Of a DNA stretch of 64,000 nucleotides, positions 11,702 to 23,468 are shown piece by piece. How positions within the stretch are numbered: the stretch's first letter is position 1; every line of letters starts with the position of its first letter. Made by a program: the position numbers and the translations under genes. The stretch covers positions 215,261,497 through 215,325,496 of the forward strand of contig NC_081406.1 of assembly GCF_030272615.1 (NCBI RefSeq). The letters are read 5' to 3'. This DNA comes from Cryptomeria japonica. Lineage: Eukaryota; Streptophyta; Pinopsida; Cupressales; Cupressaceae. The notes beneath the pieces are model-generated. The model was given only the letters and a program-made list of their open reading frames with translations. It did not search any database and was not told where the DNA came from.

Positions 11702-12134
11702 GCTTCAGAAAAGCTTAGGGGGAACATATCGGTGAAATATTTCAAACCCCTGGTTTATATCAATAAATATTTTTACTGATATATGTTACCTGTCAGTCGA
11801 CAAAAGACTTGAAGCAGTAAAAGGAAAAATTAGGGTTTGTGCCCTAACGGTGATGCATTTATTATGGTTGGTGAGAGTTTGTTTAAAAGGGTTTTCATTG
11901 TCATTTTCACTTATCTATTTTTGAAAGAAGAATTTTTCAAGAGAAAAGCAACCAGAGCAATTTGTCTAGCAGTTAACAAAATCTTGTGCAAAATCTTGCA
12001 ACCATCTTCAAGTAATTAGTGAAGAACTTGAAGCGATGAACTTACAACCGAAGTGGTGTTTTGTGCGCGACATTGGAAAACCTAAATTCTAGTTTGTGAA
12101 GGTATTTTCTGATATTCTTACTTATCATTTGATG
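11702..12134 (+). promoter_or_regulatory. Leader between gag and ORF2 of element E, with TATA-like box
   Basis: There is no reading frame here. TTTATATCAATAAATAT (11754-11770) is a plausible TATA region. Downstream, TAGGGTTTGTGCCCTA (11831-11846) is a small inverted repeat and resembles the leaders of plant mRNAs. The stretch just before ORF2 reads AAGGTATTTTC, also present before ORF2 in element C (AAGGTATTTTTC). ORF2 may therefore be expressed from its own promoter rather than by read-through. Not demonstrated. Confidence 0.4.
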
Positions 12135-13545
12135 ATGGCTTCTGCATCCCACTCTAGTTCTAGTGCACTTGTAGATTTAGTCAAATTTCTTGAAAAGAAA
12201 ATGAAATACAATGCCCTATCTCAAATTCTTGTCAGAGTTATTGTCAAGGAAGACATTTTAGGGTATATAGATTGTAAATTAGAAGACCTAGGATCCCTAG
12301 TGATTCATTCCCAACTAAGTCTGTTCTGTGGGGATGACAAGAAGATCAAACCTGAGTAAGTGTCCTTGAGAAGATGAAACTGCACAATGCGGTATATTGT
12401 TTGGAAGAGTTCACAGAAGAACATATTTGCATCATCCTTAGCAGAGTGTATGGTGACAAGATGTATCTCAAATGGACCCATGACATCACACCAGAATCAA
12501 TTTATGATGTCACCAATTTCTACAATATTGGAGAGGTACCAGCTCTATGGAAGGTCACCAAAACTGAAATGACAAAGCTCACTAGTTCTATGAGTGACCA
12601 ATGGGCGATGACCGTCAACACCATCTTTGATGATCTGGTAAAATATGCTTGCATGGTGATTGGTTACCGGATATTTTATGCTAGCAGAATGAATTTTGTC
12701 CCTCCTGCTGCAGTGAATGCTGCTTACAGGATGATCAAGGAAGACACTACATTTCACCTATGTACCTATCTACAAAAACCATTGTTGTTGAATATGAAGT
12801 CCATCAAACAAGACAATTCTCTGAGATTCAAGTTTGGACAACTTTTGGTCGGTTTATTCTTCTACTTTCAAGGTTATTTCCTTGGAGTAGGTGATGTTCA
12901 ATGGTCTGCTGACCTACTGGTTTCCAAACAAATTAAGGAAAGTCTACAAGCAGTAGGAACTAGATATCCTGAGGTTCTTAATAAGTGTTTTGATGAATTC
13001 AAACAAAAGATGAACTAGAGAATAAGGATATCTGGTGATATTATGGAGATGTATAAAGATGACATCTACTTCACAATAAGGATTGATGACTGCATAATGG
13101 AAGCGGTGGAACCAAGAAAGGAAGTAGTTGGCCCTATGGGGTATGAAGTGGTGAATGACCTATTGATCGGGTATGCCTCTACCCTACTTGCCTCACCACT
13201 GGATGCAAAGAAAAAGAGAACCGGTACCTACTTGGAAAGGTCACACCAATTGAAGAACCAAAATAGAAAAAGGGCAAAGCAGTGCCATCGGTATCTGCAC
13301 CAGTTACCTCTACTAGTCTTAAAGTGACCAATTGGTCACTAGCTAAGAAGAAACCTCAGATCATTCCAGAAAAAGTCTTTGAGAGGAAGCGGAAATCCAA
13401 GAATCACTCACCAGAGTCAAAGGACACTGAACCGGAGATTCAAACAAAGAAGACAAGGCAATCAAGCAAGAAGATGAAGTCTATTGGTAATGTACCTACA
13501 ACTTCTACACCGGTAAATATGTACATTTTTCTTATAAGCCAATGA
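12135..13545 (+). pseudogene. Element E ORF2, N-terminal globular region and basic linker; unrecognised family
   Basis: Start chosen at the ATG giving MASAS because the homologue in C starts MASSS. Frame 12135-12359 ends at a stop; the sequence continues in frame 12374-13327 with one internal TAG (13016), then in 13282-13545. Landmarks shared with C (27018-28522): KLEDLG / NIEELG, IKPE / VKPE, IILSRVYG / IVLSRAHG, FGQLLVGLFFYF / FGNLLVCLMLYF, MEAVEPR / MEVVLPR and MGYEV in both. A Lys/Arg/Ser-rich linker with KKPQ, ERKRKSK and KKTRQSSKK follows, which looks nuclear-localising. No RT, protease, integrase or transposase motif is visible. I do not recognise the family; an extra-ORF domain of plant transposons is one possibility. 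Confidence 0.7.
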
Positions 13546-14603
13546 CACATTGTTAGAGGACAATTAAGAACATTAGGAGGAAAGTGCTTGATGATTTAAA
13601 AGAATATTTTGATGATTTTAATGATAATGAGAAAGAAGAGGCAGAACGGGAAATCATTAAATACTTATGTATTAATGATTGGTCGCCATCTGAGATTAGA
13701 TCAGTTACACTAGATTCTTTGTATAATTATTTTGATAATAAATGGCGCATTGCTATTGAAAGAGAATAGGAGATAAGGGAGAAAAAATTTTGCACAATAC
13801 TTTCCTGATGCTTCAAATTCTGAATTATTTGAAATAATGGATAAGAATAAAGGCATCTTCTTCATGAGAAGGAGAAGACTCAGGCTACTAGAAGGTAAAG
13901 TTTCTGAAGTGGAAAAGGATACTCACATACATGTGAAAGCTGCTGTCAAAATACATCAAGTATTTGAAGCCACTAGGAAGGCTGATTAAGAACCTAACCT
14001 ATCCTCAGGCCAAACAGATGAGGTATTTGATAGTCAAGGAGAAAGAGTGACAAGACAAATTGACACTATTGATGTTGATGCATTAGAAGTTGAGGATGTC
14101 ACTCCTGACAAAGAAAAAGAAGAGAAAGAGAAACATGACAAGGAAAAAGCTCAGAGAGAGAAACAAGACAAAGAGAAAGCGGAGAAAGAGAAAGAGGAAA
14201 AAGAAAGGCAAGAAGAAATCAAGAGGAAAGAGTCAGAGAAAAAGAAAGAGGAAGACAAGAGAAAAGAGGAAGAGAAAAAGAAAGAGGAAGAGAAGAGGAA
14301 GGAAGATGAAAAGAAGAAAGAGGAAGAAAAGAAGAAAGAGGAAGAAAGAAGAAGAGAAGAATAAAGAAGAAGATAAGAGAAAAGAAGAAGAGAAGAAGTA
14401 AGAAGAAGACAAGAGAAAGGAAGAAGAAAGGAAGGAGGAAGGGAAGAAAAAGCCAGAAGAGGACAAGAAGAAGGAAGAAATGGAGAAGAAATAAGAAAAG
14501 AGGAGCAAAAGAAGAAAGAAGAGGATAAGAAAAGAGCAGAAGAGGAGAAGGAAGCAGAGAAGAACAAACAAGTGGAGATCAGAACAAAAGGAGGGGCAAA
14601 ATC
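13546..14603 (+). pseudogene. Element E ORF2, middle part with Lys/Glu-rich repeat region
   Basis: Frame 13584-13769 (LDDLKEYFDDF...) corresponds in place to LDNLLNEIIDD of C at about 28515. After further breaks, frame 14047-14364 starts with an acidic stretch (IDVDALEVEDVTPD) and becomes almost pure Lys/Glu/Arg: EKEEKEK, KKKEEEK and similar units, a predicted single charged helix or coiled coil. The purine-only DNA extends to about 14580 through changed frames. Antisense Ser/Phe-rich frames over the same DNA (14151-14571) are its mirror and are not genes. Confidence 0.65.
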
Positions 14604-15478
14604 CTAAGGCAACCGATGATCAAACCAAACAGGTTGATACCACCAGTCGTATTAATCTAACTCTTGCAAGTTTGACTCAATTAGTAGATGAGTCCAAGCT
14701 ACTTTGAAGCATCAAACTTGCACAAGAGAGACTGGAAGAGTTACAGAGGAAGAAAGAACAAGATGTCATACAAATTGTAGTTGACACCCTTACTAGTCTA
14801 ATTCCTGGTACCAACCTCCCCAGTACCAATTCCTCTCTATCTAAGCTCAAACTTCTTTGTATCGTAGTGGAGGACAAGGTACAATGCTTGGAAGATGTTG
14901 TTGAAGCAACTGCAAAGAAGAACCATGAAAAGGCACTCAATGTTGCCTTAGTCAAGGAAATGAATGAACTAAGGATACAACTATTGAAGTAGCAGAAAGA
15001 TATCAGTGTTGCTATGGGTGAAGGTAAATTACTGTTGAGTAAAATCTGCCAACCCCATCTATTTTGTGAAGATGTGCTTAAATAGAAAGCTAAACTCCAA
15101 TCAGAGTTACAGGCATATATCAGCAATTTCAAGATGCCATACGATTCATTCACTACATATAGACAAACCATTCATCATTATCAGCATCAGACTACCAAAA
15201 TGGACTTAGAGATCAGCAATCGGTCTAAAGATTTGCAAGAGCTTCAACTACTCCTATTGCCAAGACTGCAGATTCTTCAAAAATGTTTTCTCAAGGTAGA
15301 AGCTATCACGATAACTCAAGAGATGAGTACCATTGATGCAATGGAAGAAGTGGCATTCCAGATGAAGACTGAAAGTGAGGTTTCTACCTCCTTACTTGAG
15401 TCATGGACATTGGCCATGAAAACTTTTATTGAAGACTTTAAATTTGTTTTTGAGAAATTTCATTCCTTATTGTCATGA
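14604..15478 (+). pseudogene. Element E ORF2, C-terminal coiled coil
   Basis: Readable from LAQERLEELQRKKEQD (about 14713) to the stop at 15478, with two internal stops (near 14990 and 15084). Heptad-like Leu patterns (SLSKLKLL, MNELRIQLL, DLQELQLLLLP) suggest coiled coils. C has an equivalent tail ending at 30322. There is no enzymatic motif. The tail could mediate oligomerisation, which is inference. Confidence 0.65.
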
Positions 15479-15761
15479 ACATTTACTCTATTTTTATTGT
15501 ATAAGGAAACAAGGGTTACTTTGCATTACTTTGTTATTGTTGGCAAAGGCGGAGTAATGTACATTAAAATTTTGGTGAATGTTACCATTTCATGTACTTT
15601 CATGTTACCATTTTGGGGAGTAGTGTACATTGTAATTTCTGCAAAAAAGGGGTAGTGTATATGCTTAGGGGGAGTAATTTTGATTATGGCATTTTTGTTG
15701 TAAAAACAATTAGATGTGAAAATTTTCTTAAGTGTTGCCATTGAATACCAAAGGGGGAGAT
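15479..15761 (+). other. Element E 3' untranslated region with polypurine tract
   Basis: The polypurine tract AAAGGGGGAGAT at 15750-15761 touches the 3' LTR. An upstream GGGGGAG copy (about 15668) resembles the multiple GGGGGA runs of the other elements here. No reading frame of note; the minus frames at 15526-15902 are not supported. Confidence 0.85.
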
Positions 15762-16929
15762 TGTTGGAATTTTGATGATGTTTTGATTGTCATTGATGGA
15801 CACACACTTTCTTGATGTATGAGTTATGCTCAACCGGTAATTGCTCCAACCAGTATTCTGTATTATTGAATGTATAGTCTTTAGACTATCAGTGTTTTGC
15901 AAAAACTGGTTTACCGGTCACAGATTGTATGAAGACCCAATCGGTATGAAGACCCCAAGTGGTATGAGGATCTCAAGTGGTTCGAGGAGCTCAAGTGGTA
16001 CGAAGGAACTAAGTGGTAGTTAACTTTTGATCGGAATACTATGATCTACAAGTCTTCATTTTTGACAACCAGTAATCGGTATATTGTATTAACCGGTATT
16101 ACTATATTTTGTGATGAGTTATCATCCACTGACACTTTGGCAGTGTTTTTGTGTCATGTTACCAAATGTGTCTAGATGCACTGTACCTAGGAACTTGTAG
16201 TCTAATTCTATTGGACCGACATGAAATCAGATTCCTTTATAAGGACATCATGTCTAGGGTTTGCATGTATGAGAGAGAGTATGAAAGATAGAAGAGTAAA
16301 GGTTATGTGCGATCTTCGTAGAGAAGATTAGGTATGTGTGAAGAGACAGAGTGCGGAGATATTGAAGACTAAAGTAATGCTGAAATGCATTAACAATGAG
16401 TTGTCAAGGATCTAACTAAGCATATTGTGCTACTGCCTAGATCATCCACTTGTTGATTACTAATATCTTCGACAAGTCTAAAACCCTTAACCGGGTAGGC
16501 CCAACAAAGCTTTTGTAAATCCTCTAACAAGGTGGTTCACAACTGTGGATCTGAAATCCTTTAACAAGGTAGTCTTTAACAGGACTTATCTCCTAACATA
16601 GATCTATATTCCTAATAGGATTTGTTCTGGTGAAGAACATTGTATGACCTTAACCAGTTTGACCTTAACCGGTCTAGTTTCTATTTTGCAGATAGTTACT
16701 TGTGAGTTTCTTCTCACCGTGGTTTTTTCCCATGTGGGTTTCCACATCAAATATCTTGTGTTATGGTGATTGTGCTCTTGTGGGTGAATGCTTTGTTTGC
16801 TATTTGGTTTGCATTTATATTAACTAGTTTATTAGTGAATTTGTTGCACCAGTTATCTGCTAAACTATTTCAAATATTGTTTATAGTATTTTTTGGTATA
16901 CTAATTCACCCCCCTCTTAGTATTCATCA
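15762..16929 (+). repeat. Element E 3' LTR (1168 bp)
   Basis: Begins TGTTGGAATTTTGATG, ends CATTC-free TTCATCA, then the target duplication AATAC. Closely matches 9188-10376, including the 18-bp array (15931-16018) and the C-tract before the end (shorter here than the 13 C of the 5' LTR). Confidence 0.94.
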
Positions 16930-17815
16930 AATACTAAACCATATTTTACCCCACCATAATATGATGGGAAGATAGATTCAGATGAATTAATGGATTAGAT
17001 CTTAGAGATGGAGAAGTGTTTTGATTTTGAAAGCACTGCAGAAGAGAGGAAGGTAAAATATGTCTGTACCCAGTTGAAGGGTCATGAATCTCATTGGTGG
17101 GAGAATTTTGAAGTTGATGGATAGAGAATAGGTAAAGAGAAGATTAAGACATGGGATCAAATGGTTGCTAAGTTGAAGTCAAATTTTATGCTGGTGAATT
17201 ATCAAGTGGATATGTTCCTAAAGCTGCAGAATTTGAGATAAAAGGAATCTAGTGTGAAGGAGTACACCGAAGCATTTTATAAGTTGAACATTAGATCCAG
17301 ACATGTTGATGATGAAGTTGAATAGGTTGCAAGATATTTGAATGGATTTTAGATGTTTATACAAGATAAACTCAGTTTGATCAAATTGGAGAGTGTTGAT
17401 GAGGCTTACCACTATGCTCTAAAGGTATAAGAGAAGTTAAAAAAAAGACATGAATAGAGGCAGAGAGGTAGAGGTGGAAGTTTAATCAAAGGTAGATATC
17501 AAAGAGGAAGAGGATATACCGAAGGTAGAGGAACCTGTATAGATCATAACAAGGATAAATAAGTAAGCAAAGAAGCTAATTCATACTAAAAAGATGATAA
17601 AAATTTCTACTGGAGGAGAGAATTGGATGGCTACCAGAATGAGAATTTTTGAAGACAGGACAAGAGGACATTTAGAGGAACTTTATATAAATGTGGAGGA
17701 GAAGGACATCATGATTTTGAATGCAAGAAGACAGATAATACCGAAAGAGAAATAGTGGTGGGAGAAAACCCCACTGGATTAGATAATAAACTAGAAGATG
17801 GTGAACTGTTGATAG
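16930..17815 (+). pseudogene. Element G gag, main part with zinc knuckle
   Basis: Continues the gag interrupted by E. The Ty3/gypsy gag core is recognisable: EKCFDFESTAEERKVKY, QLKGHESHWW (usual form has LWW), YLNGF and KLESVDEAYHYALKV, then an Arg/Gly-rich stretch (RQRGRGG, GRYQRGRGY) and the CCHC-like CGGEGHHDFEC. There are several in-frame stops, many at Trp or Gln codons. B cuts it at 17815 and the protease follows at 24526. Gag would package the element RNA; this copy is dead. Confidence 0.9.
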
Positions 17816-18870
17816 TGTTAGGTCTTAGAGACAACTGAGAGGGGGGGTGAATAAGTTTTCTAATAAATTAAAACCAAAATTAACTTAACCAAACTACATG
17901 CTCAATACCGATAAACCAAACTTTATGTTGGTAGACATTTTATTAGTTAATTACAGTATCGATAAAGATTAATGCATGAAATAGAGAAGACAATGACATC
18001 CACAACACATAACACCAATATTTGTACGTGGAAACCCTGTAAGGGGAAAAACCATGGTGGGAAACCTTTCTCACAATCAGATGATACTACTACAAATAGT
18101 ATGTGTATACAATAGGGGGTTTGCACATGCAGAAAGGCCAAGCGCCTAGAGCTCACTGCTCAAACACAAATAGGAGTCACACTGACTACAATTGGATGGT
18201 TAAATCCAATAATGATGTACTACTCAAAATAGCATCTTCATAGGCTGGATTCAGTATCAGTTCAGTTTTGATATGCCTTCATAAAACCTTTCTTCAACCT
18301 TCAAATGATGTCTGTGTGTATAGCTCTTCTTATTCTCGCATATACCGAATTACAATCCTTTTCACATTTGCACACTAACCTCAAAAATAAGATCTTACAT
18401 TTATACCATAACCTAAGACTAATTTTAGTAGGTCGGCTCTAAAAGATATTACAATAAAAAAAATTAACAAGTAAAACTATAACCGATGCAATATCCAATT
18501 CAACATGTTGGCTTAATGCATTTACAACATTAATAAATCATCCCCATAGCGTGTTGTGCTGATCTAGAATAGATAAGCCTGTCGGTGCTTATCCTGGACC
18601 TATTGCTGGTAACAACAAATATGCAAACACAAATATACCAATGAATAAATCTCCAAGACAAAGTGTCCAAATGATGTCTTCGACATAACCAATTATTTTC
18701 CATGTCATTCCAAGTGCCGGTGAACAATATATCCTACCGGTGAACTAGATATCGGTGATTGTGCATAAGTCACTTGCTTGTTGGTGAACATTGCCAATTC
18801 TCCAAGTGCTAGAGTTGATAAGTGTTGACATCAATGACAAAACCATATCAACATATCCAAAATACCAACA
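17816..18870 (-). repeat. Element B 3' LTR (1055 bp)
   Basis: Near-identical in layout to 23469-24525. Contains the G-run after CTGAGAG (17836-17850), GTACGTGGAAACCCT...GGGGAAAAACCATGG (from about 18026) and the CATTGATG-CAAC type box near its right end (as TTGACATCAATGAC). Frames inside it (17947-18156, 18530-18957) are not genes. Confidence 0.95.
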
Positions 18871-19260
18871 ATCTCCCACTTTGGCATTGATGGCAACACA
18901 AGATGGAAAAACCATCAAGGTGCCAAAACAGAAATGCCAAATACAAAAAACCAACAATCTCCCAAAAGAGATTATAACTAGAAATCAAAATTCAGATACA
19001 GAGAGTAATCAATCTCTCCCAAAATAACAATCTCTTCCCAAGGGATAAAGTCTATCTCCCTAGGAGTAATATTTGTTTTTCCATATCAATCTCTCCCCCT
19101 TTACATCAAATGCCAAAGCAATTCAAAAACTAGGTTTAAATACAAAATACCAACTTATTCAATATACCAACTACTCCCCCTGAGAAGTAGCTCTCCTCAT
19201 CAAAGCTGAAGTAAAAGATTTCTGTGTTAGTTCTACCGGTTGATGACAAATATGAACTAT
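18871..19260 (-). other. Element B 3' untranslated region with polypurine tract
   Basis: Read on the minus strand, CCAAAGTGGGAGAT (18871-18884) abuts the LTR. Additional TCTCCC/TCCCCC runs (about 18958, 19015, 19088, 19175) are upstream copies of the purine motif. No reading frame. Confidence 0.8.
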
Positions 19261-20790
19261 CTAAGTCTCTACCGGTGGGGGTATGACCCCAAGTTGATCT
19301 CTGAGATATTGAAAAGTCTCCCTAGGAAAAGGCTTAGTGAAAATATCTGCAATCTGCTATTTAGTATTCACGTAAACTAGTTTTACTTCTTTTGCTTCAA
19401 CATTCTCTTTCAGAAAATTCAGTTTGATAGAGACATGTTTAGTTTTAGAATGTAGTACCAGATTCTTAGATATATCAATTGATGTTGTATTATCACAATA
19501 GATAGTTATAGGTTCCTTTCATTTTACCTTTATGTCCTTCAACATTTTCTTAAGCCATAATACTTGTGTACAGTTAGTTGTTACTGTAACATATTCTGAT
19601 TCTGCTGTTGATAAAGATGTGCAACTTTGTTTCTTACTCAACCAAGAAATTAATCTGCTTCCAAGAGAAAATGCTCCGCCTGTGGTGCTTTTTTTGTCAT
19701 CTACATCTTCTACCCAATTTGCATCTATGTATGCACATAATTCAAAGTTTTCATCTTTAGGATACCATAGGCCAAGATTTGTAGTGCCTTGCAAATACTG
19801 GAAAATCCTTTTTACTATTGATTCATGATTTTCTTTAGGATTACTCTAAAATCTTGAAACGATACATACTGCATTCATAATATTAGGTCTTGTTTGTGTC
19901 AAATACAGTAGACCTCCTATCATAGATTTGTACCTAGTCAGATTAATAGGTGTAGATTCATCCCTTACTAATAATTTGTCATTTGTAGTCATAGGTGTGC
20001 TTACCGGTTTTGAGTTTTCCATGCCAAATTTCTTTAGTAACTCCTTTAAGTACTTAGATTGACTCAAGAATATACCTTTATCAGTCTGTGAAATCTGCAA
20101 TCCTAAAAAGAATTTTATTTCTCCAATCATAGACATTTCAAATTCTTGTTGTATTTCAATAGAAAAGTCTTTACATAATCCATCTTCTCCTCCAAAGGCT
20201 ATATCATCAACAAAAACTTCTATAACCAAAATATCATCATTAGTCACTTTATAGTATAAGTTGTTGTTAGCATTACCTTTAGAAAAACCAATCTTCAAAA
20301 GATATTTATCCTATCTAGCATACCAAGCTCTTGGAGCTTGCTTCAACCCATACAAATCTTTCCTTAACCTGCAAACCATATCTTTGTTATCCATCAAAGA
20401 AAATCCATCAGGTTGCTCAATGTAAATTTCTTCTTCAAGATCTCCATTCAAAAATGCACATTTAATATCCATTTGATATACTTTGTAGTTCTTGTGTGTT
20501 GCAAAAGCCAAGAATAATCTGACTGCCTCAATTCTAGCTACCGGTGCAAAGGTTTCATTGTAATCAATTCCTTCTTTCTGTGAATATCCCTTACACACTA
20601 GTATTTCTTTATTTTTGATTACCTTACCATCTTCATTAAGTTTGTTTCTAAATACCCATTTTGTTCCAATTACATTTTTGTCTTTAGGCCGAGGAACTAA
20701 TGTCCATGTGCTATTCTTTTCAATTTGTTCCAATTCTTCTTCCATAGCTTTAATCTAGTGTTTATCTTCACATGCCTCATTAATTTATGT
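19261..20790 (-). pseudogene. Element B pol: reverse transcriptase and RNase H
   Basis: RT frame 20311-20745 has WTLVPRPKDK, GTKWVFRNKL, FLNGDLEEEIYIEQP and LYGLKQAPRAWYAR; a stop follows, then 19846-20298 with the active box FVDDIAFGG, MIGEIKFFLGLQ and GLLYLT. RNase H (19519-19794, then 19261-19518) has AYIDANW with its first Asp, KSTTGGAFSLG, STAESEYV with the Glu, YCDN and the ending ADIFTKP. The stop is at 19261-19263. Most lesions are single stops, so the whole domain order can still be read. Inactive. Confidence 0.94.
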
Positions 20791-22330
20791 TGGTTAAATC
20801 TGAGAAATAAGACATACCTCTTCATTTGCCAATCTTCCTCTTGTCATAACTCCTTGATATTTGTTCCCAATTATCTGATCTTCAGAGTGGTTCAATCTTA
20901 CATACCGGGGTGTCTTTATTTGTTGTTGTTCTTTAGTTACAATTAAATTTTGAGATGATACCAGTGTAACTGGATCTTCATTTTGTACCAGTGTGTTTAA
21001 TGTAGGTTCATTTGTTAGTATCTCTGTTGCCAGTTTAGAGTCTATATACCTTGAAGTTCCTCTAAACTGTCCATCAACTTTCATGTTTGTACTCTCAACA
21101 ATTTTTTGCAATCTCTTGTTAAAACATCTATATGCCTTGCTCTTAGATGAATAGCTAGGAAATATTCCTTCATCACTTCTAGGATCAAATTTGCCAATAT
21201 ACTCATCTCTTCTAATATAGCATTTGCTTCCAAATATTCTGAAATATTTAGGAGTAGGAGTAATACTAAACCATAGTTCATGAGGGGTCTTACCATTTTC
21301 ACCTTTGATGTGAACTTTGTTGAATGTGTAGACTGTTGTGCTTACTACCTCTCTCCAATATACATGTGGTAGATTTTCTTCTGATAACATACTTCTAGCT
21401 ACATCCAAGATAGTTCTATTTTTCCTTTCTACAACTCCATTTTATTGTGGTGTCTGGGGTGCTAATAGTTGTCTTCTGATTCCATTTACTTCACAGAATG
21501 TATTAAATTCCTTAGATGTGAATTCACCTCCTTGATCTGATCTCATACATTTGATTTTCTTACCGGTTTCCTTCTCTACCATTGCCTTGAATAGTTTGAA
21601 TTTCCCAAGTGCTTCTCATTTTTCTCTGAGAAAATTAACCCAATAGATTCTAGAATAGTCATCAATGATTAGCATGAAATATCTATCACCTTGTAAACTT
21701 TTAGTTCTAGCTGGACCACATAAATCAGTATGAATTAAGTTGAGAGCATTGTTGGATTTTTCTGGAATACTTTTAAGAGATGCTCTAACTTGTTTTCCAA
21801 ATTGACATTCCTTACATACTAGATTGTGGGGCTTAACAATCTTAGGTAAGTCTCTAATTGATTTAGTTGTACTGATTTTTACAATGCAATCAAAATTTAC
21901 ATGACAGAGTCTCTTATGCCATAGCCAGCTTTCATCAATATGTGCAGTCAAGCATGTCTTTTCATTGTTATTCAAATGAAAGATATTACCTCTAGTTTGA
22001 TTACTGGTTGCAATTTCCAAACCAGTTCTATTCATAATTTTGCATTTCCCATTCTTGAATTGTAACTAAAATCCTTTTTCAACTAATTGACTAACACTTA
22101 CAAGATTATGCTTTAAACCTTCAACATAGTAAACATTGTTAATATTATGCTTACCATCAAGAGATATAATACCTTTTCCTTTGATCAAACAAGCTTTATC
22201 ATTTCCAAATCTTACTAGAAATCCATTATATTCCTAAAAAGTGAAGAATTTTCCTTTATCACCAGTCATATGATGTGAACATCCTGAATCAATGATCCAT
22301 TCATCCTTAACTTCAACTTTAGCTTCTAGG
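20791..22330 (-). pseudogene. Element B pol: protease and integrase
   Basis: Protease motif IIDSGCSHHMTGD with intact DSG near 22285-22320. The GAG-pre-integrase zinc part HKRLCHVNF...CKECQFGK lies in 21616-22035, with integrase Asp motifs IDDYSRIYWV and, after a stop, CMRSDQGGEF (about 21535). In PQ*NGVVERKN (near 21440) the second Gln of PQQNG is a stop, the same site as in element A; the catalytic Glu remains. The C-terminal part (20794-21408) has HELWF, FGSKCY and KSKAYRCFNKR. Not functional. Confidence 0.93.
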
Positions 22331-22332
22331 GC

Positions 22333-23411
22333 CTACTTTATCGGTTGAACAGTAGGTGTCAGTTGATCTTCTATTATAGCAACAAAGACCCATCCATTGT
22401 TTGTTAGATCCTCATCAGAATCATTAGTGACTCCTTCATCAGCAAGATAATAAGACTTGTCTTTATTCTTCTTAAATCTGTATCTCTGATATTCAGGGTT
22501 AGGCTTGTATGTTCTTCTAGCTTCTTCTTTCAATCTTGCATGTCTATCAGGGTGTCTTGAAGCCATATGACCAATCTTATTACAGTTAAAACATTTAAAG
22601 GGTGTTTTACCTTCATACTTACTTCCAACTGGACCTTTAGGCATTTTCCTTGCAAATAGTGCTTCAAGTTCTTCAATTTTTTCATTTTCTCTCCTTCTTC
22701 AAGTTTTCTTGCATAAAAGGATTTCCAATCAGATTTGTCAAATGATGATGCAGATGATGTTGATGCCTTAAAAGCTAAATCTATCTTTATAGTAGCAACA
22801 AGACCAAATTCCTCAATTTCAAAAGCTGAAAGTTTTCCAATCAATGTGTCTCTAGTTACTGATGTATTAGGCATTGTTCTTAACTCATTTATAGCAATAA
22901 CTTTCATTTTGTATGCCAGTGAAAATCCTCTTAAAATTTTTGAAACAATTTCATCTTCACTTAAGGTTCCTCCACAACATTTAATATTGAAAACAATTTC
23001 ATTTACTCTTTCCATAAAAGCATAAATCCTTTCATCTTCTTCCATTTTCAAATTTTCATACCTGACCCGAAAGCTTTCAAGTTTTGCAATTTTGACTGTG
23101 GAATCTCCTTCATTCAATGTTTCCAAATGGTCCCAAATAGCATTAGTTGTAGATCTATATGATAATCCCATGATTTGCTAGTCTAATAATGTGCTCAAAA
23201 GTGCTTCTCTTGCTTTGCAATCATTTTCTATGTCTTTAGCCAAGTTAGATGGATTAGGTTGACCGGGAGTAGGATCAGTATAGCCATTCTTTGTAACTTC
23301 CTAGATGTCCTTTCTAATGCAATTCAGATGTGTCTCCATCTTGATCTTCCATATGCCATAGTTGGCTCCATCAAGTTTAGGACTATCCTTCCTGAAATAG
23401 TTAGAAGACAT
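22333..23411 (-). pseudogene. Element B gag (UBN2 type)
   Basis: Starts MSSNYFRKDSPKLDGANYG at 23411, about 45 bases after the primer site. Early stops stand where relatives have Trp (IWEV becomes I*EV) and in LLD*QIMGL. The frame 22530-23171 carries WDHLETLNEGD, RYENLKMEEDERI and EDEIVSKILRG. After a frameshift, 22333-22644 has the zinc knuckle as CFNCNKIGHMASRH, with the fourth ligand Cys changed to His. Role in an active element: capsid and RNA binding. Confidence 0.92.
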
Positions 23412-23454
23412 TGGATCTCCTCAAGCTGTTAAACTTCTGCAAAAAGAGGACTAA

Positions 23455-23466
23455 GCTCTAATACCA
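23455..23466 (-). other. Element B primer-binding site
   Basis: Minus strand reads TGGTATTAGAGC, one change from the initiator tRNA-Met-type TGGTATCAGAGC, two bases from the 5' LTR. Confidence 0.85.
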
Positions 23467-23468
23467 AT

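Larger units (their letters stand above)
9188..16929 (+). mobile_element. Non-autonomous LTR element E with gag and a second ORF but no pol
   Basis: A full-length element with two LTRs (1189 and 1168 bp), a primer site, a polypurine tract and a perfect 5-bp target duplication AATAC (9183-9187, 16930-16934). It inserted in the gag of G. The internal 5.4 kb hold a gag-like frame (coiled coil plus four zinc-knuckle modules) and a second long coding region (ORF2, 12135-15478). No protease, RT, RNase H or integrase motif is present, so it would need these from an autonomous relative. This is a large non-autonomous (LARD-like) element. Confidence 0.93.

Noticed and set aside
12135-13545. ORF2 as a degraded pol
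   Set aside because: No retropepsin DSG, integrase DDE or RT YVDD-type motif is found in any frame, and the two copies agree with each other instead.
14151-14571. Ser- and Phe/Leu-rich minus-strand frames of 112-138 codons
   Set aside because: They are the antisense of the purine-only Lys/Glu repeat in ORF2 of element E, open only because of low complexity.
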